Below, piece after piece: positions 51,065-60,584 of a stretch of 64,000 nt of DNA. Positions within the stretch are counted from its first letter, which is position 1, and every line of letters begins with the position of its first letter. This stretch comes from Firm-04 sp045596625. Lineage in GTDB: Bacteria > Bacillota > Clostridia > Oscillospirales > Ruminococcaceae. Under the pieces are notes generated by a model. That model saw only the letters and a list, made by a program, of their open reading frames with translations, made no database searches and had not been told where the DNA came from. Position numbers and translations under genes: made by a program. The DNA lies in NCBI GenBank assembly GCA_045596625.1, contig JAZOCU010000054.1:124001-188000 (forward strand), read 5' to 3'.

Positions 51065-52537
51065 TTACAAAATAAAACAGATCAGGCCGCTGCAGCCTTC
51101 ATTGATCACACGTTCCAAAGTTTCCTGCAGCTTGCATCTTGCTTCCGGCGGCATTTTATAAAGCTTATTATGTAAGCCCTCATTGACCAGCTCGTGCAAT
51201 GATTTGCCAAAAATGTTGGAATCCCAGATCTTCGTGGGATTTTCCTCAAATTCCCGCAGCAGATAAAGCACCAGCTCTTCACTTTGCCGTTCGCTGCCCA
51301 CAATCGGACTTACGGTCGTTTGAATGCCTGCACGCATAATATGCATAGAAGGGGCAGAAGCCCGCAGCCGCACACCATATCTGCCGCCTTGCTTGATCAT
51401 TTCGGGCTCTTCCAGTGTTAGTTCATCTGCCTCAGGCATAATGATACCATAACCGGTAGCTTTGGCTTCCTCCAATGCAGGACGCACCCGTTCATATTCT
51501 TTGCGAATCCGACTCAGCTCCAGCAAAACAGGAAACAACTCATTTTCTCCATGAATCTCGATGCCGGTTTCCTCGCCTAAAATCTGATAGAACAATGCCG
51601 GATCCAGTGTCAGATGCAGCGTAACACTGCCGGTACCCAGATCGATTTTACTGATCAATGCCTCCTGCAGATGCGGACAGCCCTGCAAGCGCTCTGCCAT
51701 ACCTGCTGCATCCCGTACCACCGAAAGCCCGCGGGCAGCATTGCGCACAGCATCGAAAACTGCTGTTTTCAGCCAATGTCCCTGTGTCAATGCCGGCAGC
51801 CAATTCGCCGTTTCTACATTCACCTCACGAATCGGGAACATATCCAGCAACGACGACAGCATCTGCCGGATGGTATCTTCATTGAGCATCAGACAATTCA
51901 CCGCAATGACCGGTGCATGATATTGTTCTTCCAGCCGGGCAGCAAGTGCTTGTGCTTCCGGTCGGTCGGGATGGACACAATTGAGCAATACGATAAACGG
52001 CTTGCCCAGATGCTGCAGCTCTGAGATGACCCGTTCTTCGGCAATGGCATATTCCTCACGCGGAATATCCGTTACGGAGCCATCTGTTGTAACCACAAGT
52101 CCCACAGTTGAATGCTCTGCAATGACCTTTTGTGTGCCCAGCTCTGCTGCCATATTAAAAGGAACTGCCTCATCAAACCAAGGTGTTTTTACCATGCGAG
52201 GTGCTTCTTCCTCAATATAACCCAAGCTGCTGGGAACAATATAGCCCACACAATCAATGAGTCTGACAGCACACTCGGCACCCTCTGAAAGCGTAATGCG
52301 TACTGCTTGCTCGGGTACAAATTTCGGCTCAGTCGTCATAATGGTTTTTCCGCCGGCACTCTGCGGCAATTCATCTGTTGCACGCTCTCGTCTGGCATCC
52401 TCAGTGATATTGGGAATCACCAATGTTTCCATAAATTGCTTGATAAATGTAGATTTTCCTGTGCGAACCGGTCCCACTACACCGATGTAAATATCTCCGC
52501 CGGTTCGCTGTGCAATATCACGGTAAATATCGTTCAT
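51065..52537 (-). CDS. spoIVA: Stage IV sporulation protein A, spore coat morphogenetic ATPase
   Basis: The 490 residues match SpoIVA in length (B. subtilis about 492) and along the sequence. The N-terminus NDIYRDIAQRTGGDIYIGVV leads into Walker A GPVRTGKSTF; the C-terminal tail ends in hydrophobic FIL. SpoIVA polymerises by ATP hydrolysis on the forespore outer membrane and forms the base of the coat. AAGGAG precedes the ATG. It is the second gene after sipL, 34 bases downstream, under an apparent sigma-E promoter. Confidence 0.97.
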   Translation of the reverse strand: MNDIYRDIAQRTGGDIYIGVVGPVRTGKSTFIKQFMETLVIPNITEDARRERATDELPQSAGGKTIMTTEPKFVPEQAVRITLSEGAECAVRLIDCVGYIVPSSLGYIEEEAPRMVKTPWFDEAVPFNMAAELGTQKVIAEHSTVGLVVTTDGSVTDIPREEYAIAEERVISELQHLGKPFIVLLNCVHPDRPEAQALAARLEEQYHAPVIAVNCLMLNEDTIRQMLSSLLDMFPIREVNVETANWLPALTQGHWLKTAVFDAVRNAARGLSVVRDAAGMAERLQGCPHLQEALISKIDLGTGSVTLHLTLDPALFYQILGEETGIEIHGENELFPVLLELSRIRKEYERVRPALEEAKATGYGIIMPEADELTLEEPEMIKQGGRYGVRLRASAPSMHIMRAGIQTTVSPIVGSERQSEELVLYLLREFEENPTKIWDSNIFGKSLHELVNEGLHNKLYKMPPEARCKLQETLERVINEGCSGLICFIL

Positions 52538-52571
52538 TGATCTGCTCCTTCTGATGTTTTTCGGCTAAGCG

Positions 52572-54134
52572 TCATAGCACAATAGGGATCAGCAGCATCT
52601 GAGGCTGTGTCAGCTCGGGGCCCTCGCAATCGTTTTCTTCCATGATCGCAGAAACGGCAGTATGGAACCGTTTGGCAATCTCCCAGAGCGATTCCTGCTC
52701 CTGCCCGAAATACAGCCGAAGTGCATAGCGTTCACTTTGGGGCAGACGTTCTTCGCCATGGACCTGTGCATCCGTTACAAAGGAAACGGTCGTTTGCCGC
52801 ATACACTGTCCCGAAAGGCACAGCTCTGTCTGTACAGAAACAGTATCGGAGGAAGGCAGCGTATAGTTGCAGTTGCGCACTCGAATCTCCGGTGTCCCCA
52901 TTGCCGTCTGTCCGCATTGGTAAGCCATCGAGAGCGGCTGGTGAACAGATTCCGTCTCAGTCAGCAGCATAGGCTTGCCTTCTGCATCGGAAGCCATAAC
53001 ATAATATCGCAGATCACCGCAAAGCATCATCTGCTGATGTTCATCATCAGCGATCAAAGAAAGACAGCCCGGCTCTGCCCAAGCAGCATATACCTTCGCG
53101 ATCACACTATCCGGCCGCTTAAGCTGCATTTTGCAGGAAAGGGTCTCCTGTACCTGCACCGGCAACGACAGCAATGCGATCTCATCGGTTTCTACTTCAC
53201 AGGGATGTACTGTGGAATACAGATCCGTAACCAGCTCCGTCAGGGAGGCACGCATCGCCTCGCATAACAATCGGATCTGCAGCTCACAATGCAGCAACCG
53301 AATATCTCCGTTGGAATCCGATTCTGCGGTAATGGTATGATCGATCAGCTCTGCCTCTGCAATACAGGTCATACCCTCCTCCAAGCCATCAGGCTCTGCA
53401 ATCTGACTGAAAGGGATGGTGAACTGCAGTGTTTCCATACCGCCTTGTGCAGCATAAAATACCGAAACAGCAGCTTCGCCCTTAACAACCAGCTTTCCTG
53501 CGACACAACGAGTCTCATTGATGGAGAGCTGTGCTGTATCTCGCAGCACCGTGAGAACAGGCGGCTGGGTCTCTGCAATAGAGATCTCCTCAGCAAGAGA
53601 AAACCGCTTTGCAGCACGCACGATCTTAGAAAGATATGTCACAGGCTCCTTGCGGCATTGGGTATATAATCCCGATGCATCGCAAAGCACCTGCTGCCGC
53701 AGCTCTCCGCTGATCTGTACTTGGATCCGCACAGCTCCTCTGACATCGATCCTGCGACTGTTGATTGCCCGGCAATTGAGATAGGATGGTTCAGGACGCA
53801 ATCGGATCCGCAATGCTGCAGGATCCTGATCGGGTGGCAGCGAGATTTGCTTGGTATATTCCAGACGCTGCGTAACGATCTGTACGGTTTCCGTATGCTC
53901 CGCACAATACCAGATCCGGATATATACCGCACAAACATAATGCAGCATTCCTTCCTTGCATTCCCATTGCAGAACGGTCGGCTCAGCTGTGCAATGCAGC
54001 AGGCGGAAGAAATCCGGATAATAATCGGGCAGAACATAATCCAGCTCAATGCTCTGCTCCTGCACCGTGTTCAATAGCTGTGTTGGTACAAAAATGGATT
54101 CCCTGTTGAATTTGCATTCATTTGATGTAACCAT
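52572..54134 (-). CDS. sipL: SipL-like protein: DUF3794 (SPOCS) repeats with C-terminal LysM
   Basis: The protein has 520 residues. The body carries repeated DUF3794-type beta domains (about 30-455), and the last 45 residues are a LysM module (LYFGQEQESLWEIAKRFHTA, QPQMLLIPIVL). This is the architecture of SipL of Clostridioides difficile, which binds SpoIVA through its LysM domain and is needed for coat localisation. Here it is directly upstream of spoIVA, in agreement with that partnership. The ATG has GGAGG about 9 bases upstream; in-frame sequence upstream lies in the promoter region. Confidence 0.85.
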   Translation of the reverse strand: MVTSNECKFNRESIFVPTQLLNTVQEQSIELDYVLPDYYPDFFRLLHCTAEPTVLQWECKEGMLHYVCAVYIRIWYCAEHTETVQIVTQRLEYTKQISLPPDQDPAALRIRLRPEPSYLNCRAINSRRIDVRGAVRIQVQISGELRQQVLCDASGLYTQCRKEPVTYLSKIVRAAKRFSLAEEISIAETQPPVLTVLRDTAQLSINETRCVAGKLVVKGEAAVSVFYAAQGGMETLQFTIPFSQIAEPDGLEEGMTCIAEAELIDHTITAESDSNGDIRLLHCELQIRLLCEAMRASLTELVTDLYSTVHPCEVETDEIALLSLPVQVQETLSCKMQLKRPDSVIAKVYAAWAEPGCLSLIADDEHQQMMLCGDLRYYVMASDAEGKPMLLTETESVHQPLSMAYQCGQTAMGTPEIRVRNCNYTLPSSDTVSVQTELCLSGQCMRQTTVSFVTDAQVHGEERLPQSERYALRLYFGQEQESLWEIAKRFHTAVSAIMEENDCEGPELTQPQMLLIPIVL

Positions 54135-54190
54135 ATGATTCGCCTCCAAGGCACAGCAGTTTTTTTGTTCCGCACCGCTGCGCATGATAG

Positions 54191-54218
54191 ATTGTATGCC
54201 TGTCTGATAAAAATTAGA
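54191..54218 (-). promoter_or_regulatory. Sigma-E-like sporulation promoter for sipL-spoIVA
   Basis: On the minus strand, CATACAAT (exact -10 consensus for sigma-E) is preceded 13 bases upstream by TCTAATT, five of seven matches to the -35 TCATATT. Mother-cell sigma-E control is what is known for spoIVA. Confidence 0.6.
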
Positions 54219-54248
54219 ACTTGTATATTCCTTCTGATCCCTTTGGAC

Positions 54249-54278
54249 TTGACGGCAATGCTTTCGTTGTGGTATCAT
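54249..54278 (+). promoter_or_regulatory. Sigma-A promoter for the HSP90-family operon
   Basis: TTGACG and TATCAT are separated by 18 bases. The ATG at 54285 falls near the transcription start, which favours the later TTG start with its ribosome binding site. Confidence 0.6.
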
Positions 54279-54311
54279 AATACTATGCCGCAAGATAAGG
54301 AGGAATTCGCT

Positions 54312-56147
54312 TTGCCGCAAAAAGATGTAGAACCGATCCTGCCGTCGAAATCAGAGGAACAATTTCTTTTTCAAGTCAATTTAGGCGGTATGATCGATAT
54401 ATTATCCAATCACCTATACAGCTCGCCGGATGTTTTTGTACGTGAGCTGCTGCAAAATGCGATCGATGCAATTGCTGCACGAAAAGCAAAAGGGATCCTT
54501 TGTGAGAATCCCTGTGTCACATTATCTCTGACAACAACAGCATCTGCCATCCCGCAGCTTGCATTCAGCGATACCGGCACCGGCCTGACTGAAGCAGAGA
54601 TCCATCGCTTTTTGGCAGTGATCGGTCAATCCTCCAAGCATGATCTCATAAACGGCACTGTGCGCCATGATTATATCGGACGATTTGGTATTGGGTTGCT
54701 TTCGTGTTTTCTGGTCTCCGATCAGATCACAGTGCGCACGCGTTCTGCTGCTGACGGCAGTCGTTCTTTGGAATGGTGCGGTAAGCCCGATGGCACGTAC
54801 ACCATTACAGAATGCGAACCGCTGCCCGAAATCGGCACCACTGTGCTTCTGACGCCCAAGCAAGGTGCCGAGGAATATTTCACGGCGGAAAAGCTGCGGG
54901 AACTGGTCCGATATTACGGTCTGCCGCTGCCTGAACCCATTTATCTTCTGCAAAATGAACAGAAAGAACGGCTCAATCCCCGATTTGAACCTGCCACAAC
55001 ACAGCGGGAACAGGGTATGCAGCTTGGAGAAATGCTGTTTCATACGCATTTTCTCGATTATATTCCGTTGATTTCGCCAAGCGGATTGTTCTCCGGCGTA
55101 GCATATATTCTGGCTGAGGAAACCGCACCCACAGCAAAACAGCAGCATCGGATCTATTTGAAACATATGCTGCTTACCGAGGATGGTGCACGATTGCTCC
55201 CAAAATGGGCGTTTTTCCTGCGCTGCTTCCTGAACACCGATGGCTTGCGTCCCACGGCATCCCGCGAGGATTTCTATGAGGATGAAGTGCTGCTGCGTGC
55301 CAAGGAGGAGCTTTCCGATTGTATTGTACAATATCTGCAAAAACTGTCACAGGATAACGACAGTCTGCTGCAGCGGATTGTACGCACACATCGTTTGGCA
55401 GTCCAGTCGGTTGCTGTGGAGGATGACAGCCTTTATCGTGCATTCTTCCCCTATCTGACCTTTGAAACCTCCTTTGGCACCTGCACCGGAAGCGATCTGA
55501 TCCGATATGAAGGGGAAATTACCTATACCCATTTTATGGATGAATTCAGACAGGTTTCTGCAATCTTTCTTGCCAAAGGTGCATTGCTGGTCAATGCAGG
55601 CTATACCTATGTGCGGCAGCTTCTGGAGCGTCTGACGCTGCTGCGTCCGGATGCCGCTGTTTTTGCTTTGCAAATGCAGGAGTTGGATACCATGCTGGAA
55701 AAACCGCAGCTTGCCGATCCTGCCGCCGCACTATGTCTCTTGGCAGAAAGCAATCGAGTGTTGCAGCCCTTTGAATGCGAAGCTGCGCTCAAACGCTTTG
55801 AACCGCAGGAGCTTCCTGTGCTGTATACGGTCAATGAAGAAGCACTGCTTCTGCGAGATATCCGCAACTCCATGGAACAGGCGAATCCGCTGTTTTCCGG
55901 TATGCTGGAGGCATTTGCCGGAGAATATCACTCTGAGGCAGTTGCAAAGCTCTATCTGAATACCGATAACCCTCTCATCCGGCGCATGATGACCGTACAT
56001 AACGAAGAACGGCTTACCTGCTGTATCGAGATCCTATATGTACAAGCCTTGCTCACAGGCGGTTATCCTATGCGCAATCATGAAATGCAGCTGCTAAACG
56101 GCAATCTGCTCCGGCTTCTGGATTGGAGCCTTTCCGACGACAACTGA
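54312..56147 (+). CDS. Divergent HSP90-family ATPase (HtpG-like)
   Basis: The protein has 611 residues. The GHKL ATPase domain is clear: VRELLQNAIDAIAAR (N box), FSDTGTGLTEAEI (D box) and GRFGIGLLSCFLVSDQI (G box). Middle and C-terminal regions are less conserved, though RPTASREDFYEDE and the helix-rich end fit an HSP90 scaffold. Canonical HtpG has ELxSNASDA and GQFGVGFYSAF, so this belongs to a divergent bacterial subfamily. The start is TTG with AAGGAGGAA upstream. Two TPR-like genes follow closely. Confidence 0.85.
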   Translation: MPQKDVEPILPSKSEEQFLFQVNLGGMIDILSNHLYSSPDVFVRELLQNAIDAIAARKAKGILCENPCVTLSLTTTASAIPQLAFSDTGTGLTEAEIHRFLAVIGQSSKHDLINGTVRHDYIGRFGIGLLSCFLVSDQITVRTRSAADGSRSLEWCGKPDGTYTITECEPLPEIGTTVLLTPKQGAEEYFTAEKLRELVRYYGLPLPEPIYLLQNEQKERLNPRFEPATTQREQGMQLGEMLFHTHFLDYIPLISPSGLFSGVAYILAEETAPTAKQQHRIYLKHMLLTEDGARLLPKWAFFLRCFLNTDGLRPTASREDFYEDEVLLRAKEELSDCIVQYLQKLSQDNDSLLQRIVRTHRLAVQSVAVEDDSLYRAFFPYLTFETSFGTCTGSDLIRYEGEITYTHFMDEFRQVSAIFLAKGALLVNAGYTYVRQLLERLTLLRPDAAVFALQMQELDTMLEKPQLADPAAALCLLAESNRVLQPFECEAALKRFEPQELPVLYTVNEEALLLRDIRNSMEQANPLFSGMLEAFAGEYHSEAVAKLYLNTDNPLIRRMMTVHNEERLTCCIEILYVQALLTGGYPMRNHEMQLLNGNLLRLLDWSLSDDN

Positions 56148-56176
56148 ATTATTCTCTGTGAAAGGAACAATGAAGC

Positions 56177-57199
56177 ATGAATTCCTATGAACCCGATGTG
56201 CTGCGTGCATCTTATCATGCCATGGAACACGGCGAGCCACGGATGCGTCTGATCCGCAGTGCCTGCACCGCCGCTGAACAAGCAAAGGATTTTGAATCTG
56301 CCTTGCTGTTTCACCATGATCTGATCCAGGAATCGGTATTCAGCGGTGACCGCTATCAGGCACTCATAGATTTTCCGCAGTATATGGCAATCTATGAAGC
56401 GCATCCCGAACTGGAAGAAGCCTATGCATGGCAAACCTTATGGATCTTCAAATGGATCGTGGAGGCATCTGTAGAATTCTATCAGATTCCCAAACCACAG
56501 GTACTGCAATGGTTTATTGCGTTCCGTCGGGAGCTGTCCAAGCATGGCTATTCTCTCAAACCCTTTTATGAAAAACGTGCCATTTTCTTCAGCTATTATG
56601 ATCGCGCCAAGCTGCGCCTTGATTACGGCGATTTCTTAAACGCACCTCGCGATGCGCTTTCAGACGGAGAACCCGAAGAATGGAACACCCAAGTGCGCTG
56701 GGAACTGCTTTTCGGTAATTATGAAAAAGCGATGCGTGCTGCAGAGCATCTATTCCGCAATCGAATGTACACCGATGAAGTACCCGCTTCTACTTACGGC
56801 TATCTGCTGACAGATGCATTGAAGCGACAAGATATCGATTCCGCAGACCATTATGCCGCTCTGCTTCGACCCTATTGCGATGGGGAACGCTATCGTATGG
56901 AACAGCTCGGATTGCTGTTTTGCTATGATGCTCAACATGATCCCGAAGAAGGTCTTGTCTTCTTCCGCAAACAAGAATCGCTGCGGAAGGGCTCACACAA
57001 CCCCTTTTTATGCTACTTTTTCGATCACGGTGCAAGTATTCTGCTGCAAGCCGCAGCAAAGAAAGGGATCGATCATGCGCCGGATGCGCTGCTTGCAAAA
57101 GCTGCCGAATATGATGCCAATGCCCGTTCCGTTGCGGCGCTGTTTGATGCACGCAACGGCTCGAATTTCTTTACCGCCCGCTGTGAACAACAATATTAA
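56177..57199 (+). CDS. TPR-like helical repeat protein
   Basis: This 340-residue protein is wholly helical with repeat-like segments (FESALLFHHDLIQESVFSGD, NYEKAMRAAEHLFRN, DIDSADHYAALLRPYC). It is paralogous to the N-terminal half of the next protein; the shared pattern is ALESG/MEHG-x-PR followed by an AAxxAK helix, then ESVF, IDFPQ/IIFPE, and SLxxFYEKR/SLRAYRYLK. AAAGGA precedes the ATG. It follows the HSP90-like gene by 29 bases. No named family is recognised with certainty. Confidence 0.65.
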   Translation: MNSYEPDVLRASYHAMEHGEPRMRLIRSACTAAEQAKDFESALLFHHDLIQESVFSGDRYQALIDFPQYMAIYEAHPELEEAYAWQTLWIFKWIVEASVEFYQIPKPQVLQWFIAFRRELSKHGYSLKPFYEKRAIFFSYYDRAKLRLDYGDFLNAPRDALSDGEPEEWNTQVRWELLFGNYEKAMRAAEHLFRNRMYTDEVPASTYGYLLTDALKRQDIDSADHYAALLRPYCDGERYRMEQLGLLFCYDAQHDPEEGLVFFRKQESLRKGSHNPFLCYFFDHGASILLQAAAKKGIDHAPDALLAKAAEYDANARSVAALFDARNGSNFFTARCEQQY

Positions 57200-57225
57200 C
57201 GATTGATCTTAGGAGGAATTCCGCC

Positions 57226-59547
57226 ATGTTTGATGCCGAACAATATATTGCAGAATATCAGGCACTGGAATCCGGTGCGCCTCGCCTTCGCGCCTTGAAA
57301 AAGGCGATCCAAGCAGCAGATTCCGCCAAAAATGCAGAGTGGCAATTTATTTTCCGCCATCGCTATCTGCATGAATCTGTTTTTGACAGCGATGATGTGG
57401 ATGCCATGATCATATTTCCGGAAATGCTGGCGATCTATGATGCCAATCCCGATCTTCATGAAGAGCATCAGCGTTCTATGCTGTGGGATTATAAATTGCT
57501 GTTGGAAAATGCAGTGGAATTCACCCATATCCCGCTGACACAGATCGAACAGCTTTATGCGGAATTTGAAGCACGCTGCAAAAAACTCGGCTATTCTCTG
57601 CGTGCTTATCGCTATCTGAAAGAGAAATTTTCTATCCAAAGCGGCAACCTGCTGCCTTCATCCGAATATGGCCGCTATTTGCAGGAGCCGGAGGATGAGC
57701 TTAAAGACTGTACTGCCTGTGAGCGCTCTTATGATGTGAGCCGCTGTCTGATGCTGGAAGATCCCGAACAAGCAAAAGCCATCGGTGCACCGATCTTTGA
57801 AGGCCGCGTGCATTGCGCCGAAGTTCCGGAAACCACCTTTGATGCATGGATCACCTATGATATCCGGCATGGTGATTACACCGATGCACTTTATCTTGCA
57901 AAGCGTTTGTATCCTTTGGTACGAGGCAAACTGGATCTGCTGGAGGAAATCGGTACGCTGCTGACATTATATGCACAAACCGATCTGCATACCGGTCTGA
58001 ATATCTTCCGGCGTGCGCTGCCGCAGTTCATTGAATGCCGTAATCATTGGATGCAGCTTCGCTTTGCTGAAGGTGCATATCGGCTGTTTGCTGCGATTGA
58101 TGCAGAAAGCATCGGACTTGCCCTGCCGCGCAGCTTTGCTCTGTGGAATGCGGAAGGCTATTATGAAGTCGCAGCGCTTCTCAGCTATTTCAAAGATAAA
58201 GCATTCTCTCTTGCTGAAAAATTCGATGCACGAAACGGCAATACCGCACAAATCGATCGTCTCAACACAGAATATCCTGCCTATGATGCAGCGCAATGTT
58301 TGGATCTGATACACGGCTATACACAGCAGCAGCCCTCTGTTATCGGCGCTGTTTGCTCTGCATTGCCCGACACCCTTTCAACAGAAAGCGTCACAGCTCT
58401 GATAGAACAGGACGGACGATATTCTGTTGCACTGGCCCGTTCCAATGAGGAGCATGGTCTGCTGCAATTCCAAATTACAGAGGGCGATGCCTGCTATCAG
58501 TTGATGCTCACAGTACAAGCCGTTCCCCCTGCCGAGGAATTTCGTCCGGCAGGGCCTGTGCCATCTTCTCTCAAGGAGGAGATCAGCAAAGCAGAGGCGA
58601 TGATCCTCTGTATCATGCCCTTCGGGGAAGAAGAACCCGATCAGGCATTGCAATTTCAGCTTCGGCTGATTCACCTGCTTTGTCCCGATGCGGTGGCGTT
58701 TCTTGATTGCTCCCGAATGAAGCTGCTGCCTGCCGGATGGGTGGCACTGCAAGCAAACAGCAATGTGCCACCGCTGGTGGATTATCTTTACAGCCTGCAA
58801 ATTTACGGTGAGCCCGATCGGGACAGCCTTTGGATCACTACTGCCGGTCTTGCATGCTGCGGCCTGCGGGATGTGGAGATCATTGGTGCAACCAAGGCAA
58901 ACTATGCTCGTTTCTGTGATTTGCTTTGCTTTACCATCGAACGCTTTTTGCTGCGCGGCATGATGCCCGATGCACAAACACCCATGAATGTTCTGCAAAA
59001 ACAAAACGGCCAACCGCTGGTATGTACCTGGCTGCCCGTTTCCAAGGCGAACGAACTGCTTCAGAATACCGAAGGCTGGGCTGTACGCAGCGATCAGTGC
59101 GGCAACGAGCAGCGCGGCGATGAAAATGCCGTTTTGTTCCTGTATGACGGTGAAGGCGAGGATGGACATACCCGCTGCAAGCCGATCCATACCATTACCA
59201 TGGAGGAGTTTGAAACCTTTGGTTATGGCTGCTATATTGCAACGCAACGTAAAATTGCAGCCATGGCAAAAGAACGACTTGATATCCTTGCCGATTGTGC
59301 CGCACGCTCAGAAGAGCCTTCCTATGTCTGTATCCATATCGAAACCGAAGACGAAGAGGATGATATCTGGATGCAGCTGCGCTCCATTACGGATGAGCAC
59401 ATTGTCGGTGTATTCCCCGAAGATTGCATCGGCGGAAAAGAGGGTGCGGAATATACTGCGGATGTGTTGCAGCTTACCGATTTTTCAGTGCGGCTCAATG
59501 GCTTGACCATCACACCCAACACCGCTTATCTCGTAAAAGAGCTGTAA
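57226..59547 (+). CDS. TPR-like domain fused to DUF4026/DUF2314-like region
   Basis: The protein has 773 residues. Residues 1-340 are TPR-like helices paralogous to the preceding protein (ESVFDSDDVDAMIIFPEMLA, LKEKFSIQSGN). Residues about 370-610 resemble DUF4026 (AEAMILCIMPFGEEEPDQAL, SLWITTAGLACCGLRDVEII). The last 160 residues include a DUF2314-like end (EEDDIWMQLRSITDEHIVGV). AGGAGGAA precedes the ATG. The family calls are by memory and approximate. The paralogy with its neighbour and the HSP90-like gene suggest one functional unit. Confidence 0.65.
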   Translation: MFDAEQYIAEYQALESGAPRLRALKKAIQAADSAKNAEWQFIFRHRYLHESVFDSDDVDAMIIFPEMLAIYDANPDLHEEHQRSMLWDYKLLLENAVEFTHIPLTQIEQLYAEFEARCKKLGYSLRAYRYLKEKFSIQSGNLLPSSEYGRYLQEPEDELKDCTACERSYDVSRCLMLEDPEQAKAIGAPIFEGRVHCAEVPETTFDAWITYDIRHGDYTDALYLAKRLYPLVRGKLDLLEEIGTLLTLYAQTDLHTGLNIFRRALPQFIECRNHWMQLRFAEGAYRLFAAIDAESIGLALPRSFALWNAEGYYEVAALLSYFKDKAFSLAEKFDARNGNTAQIDRLNTEYPAYDAAQCLDLIHGYTQQQPSVIGAVCSALPDTLSTESVTALIEQDGRYSVALARSNEEHGLLQFQITEGDACYQLMLTVQAVPPAEEFRPAGPVPSSLKEEISKAEAMILCIMPFGEEEPDQALQFQLRLIHLLCPDAVAFLDCSRMKLLPAGWVALQANSNVPPLVDYLYSLQIYGEPDRDSLWITTAGLACCGLRDVEIIGATKANYARFCDLLCFTIERFLLRGMMPDAQTPMNVLQKQNGQPLVCTWLPVSKANELLQNTEGWAVRSDQCGNEQRGDENAVLFLYDGEGEDGHTRCKPIHTITMEEFETFGYGCYIATQRKIAAMAKERLDILADCAARSEEPSYVCIHIETEDEEDDIWMQLRSITDEHIVGVFPEDCIGGKEGAEYTADVLQLTDFSVRLNGLTITPNTAYLVKEL

Positions 59548-59615
59548 AGCCGGCAAAAACGTCCCGAATATTATTACAGCTTTTAGATGCTGCATCAAAA
59601 AAGAAAGGAGCTTGC

Positions 59616-60515
59616 ATGAAATTTATTCAGCAATTGTTTTCTTTGCTACGCTCCGTTGGTTGGCGCAAATTCTGTATGCTGACGATTTCCGGTGTGATCA
59701 ACGCCTTTGGTGTTACAGTATTCCTCGCACCCGTGCAATTGTATGACAGCGGTGTTTCCGGCACCTCTATGCTGCTTTCTCAAATCACACCGGAATTCCT
59801 TTCGCTTTCGCTTTTTTTGCTGATCCTGAACATTCCTCTGTTTTTGTATGGCCTGAAAAAGCAAGGCAGGCTCTTTACTGTCTGTGCCATTTACTGTGTT
59901 ATGATCTACTCCTTTTCCGCATGGCTGATTACGGATATTCTGCCCATAGATGTAAACATGGCTTCTCCTCTTGCAGGAACCGATCTGCTGCTGTGTGCGT
60001 TGTTTGGCGGTCTGATTTCCGGCGCAGGCAGCGGTCTTGCCATTCGGTTCGGCGGTGCCATGGATGGCATTGAGGTCATGGCAGTGATCTTTGCAAAACG
60101 ATTGGGTATCACCGTAGGTACCTTCGTCATGATCTATAACGTAGCGCTGTATGTCATTTGCGGTCTGGTTATCCACAGTTGGATTTTGCCGCTGTATTCT
60201 ATTGTAACCTATGCGGCCGCACTTAAAACCGTGGATTTCATTGTAGAAGGCCTTGATCGTGCCAAATGTACAATGATCATCACACAGGCACCCGATGAGA
60301 TCTGCGCCGCTTTGGCTGAAGCCTTCGAATGCGGTATGACACGGATCGAAGTGGTCGGCGGATATTCCGGCGAGCCGAAAACAATGATATATTTTATCGT
60401 AAATCGCTTTCAAATCGCAAAGTGTAAGGATCTTATCCACAGCATTGATCCATCTGCATATATCGCCATCAGCGAGATCGCAGATGTATTCGCTTCCAAT
60501 CACGAAAAAGCATAG
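59616..60515 (+). CDS. YitT-family membrane protein (DUF161 and DUF2179)
   Basis: This 299-residue protein has five or six membrane segments (to about 210) with the family pattern GVINAFGVTVFLAPVQLYDS and GSGLAIRFGGAMDGIEVMAV, followed by a cytoplasmic DUF2179 domain (CTMIITQAPDEICAALAEAF, ISEIADVFAS). Function is unknown in general; some members move small molecules. AAAGGAG precedes the ATG. Confidence 0.92.
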   Translation: MKFIQQLFSLLRSVGWRKFCMLTISGVINAFGVTVFLAPVQLYDSGVSGTSMLLSQITPEFLSLSLFLLILNIPLFLYGLKKQGRLFTVCAIYCVMIYSFSAWLITDILPIDVNMASPLAGTDLLLCALFGGLISGAGSGLAIRFGGAMDGIEVMAVIFAKRLGITVGTFVMIYNVALYVICGLVIHSWILPLYSIVTYAAALKTVDFIVEGLDRAKCTMIITQAPDEICAALAEAFECGMTRIEVVGGYSGEPKTMIYFIVNRFQIAKCKDLIHSIDPSAYIAISEIADVFASNHEKA

Positions 60516-60566
60516 AAAATCGCCCCTCTGAACGCCACATTGTGCATTCGAGGGGCGATTTTCTAT
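60512..60566. terminator. Bidirectional terminator between the yitT-like and NERD genes
   Basis: A perfect 17-bp inverted repeat (arm ATAGAAAATCGCCCCTC) includes the yitT-like stop codon and is flanked by A and T runs. Confidence 0.92.
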
Positions 60567-60584
60567 GTAAGCAGTTGATCGTTT

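Noticed and set aside
54285..54287. ATG start for the HSP90-family gene
   Set aside because: It lies at about the transcription start with no ribosome binding site; TTG at 54312 has AAGGAGG.
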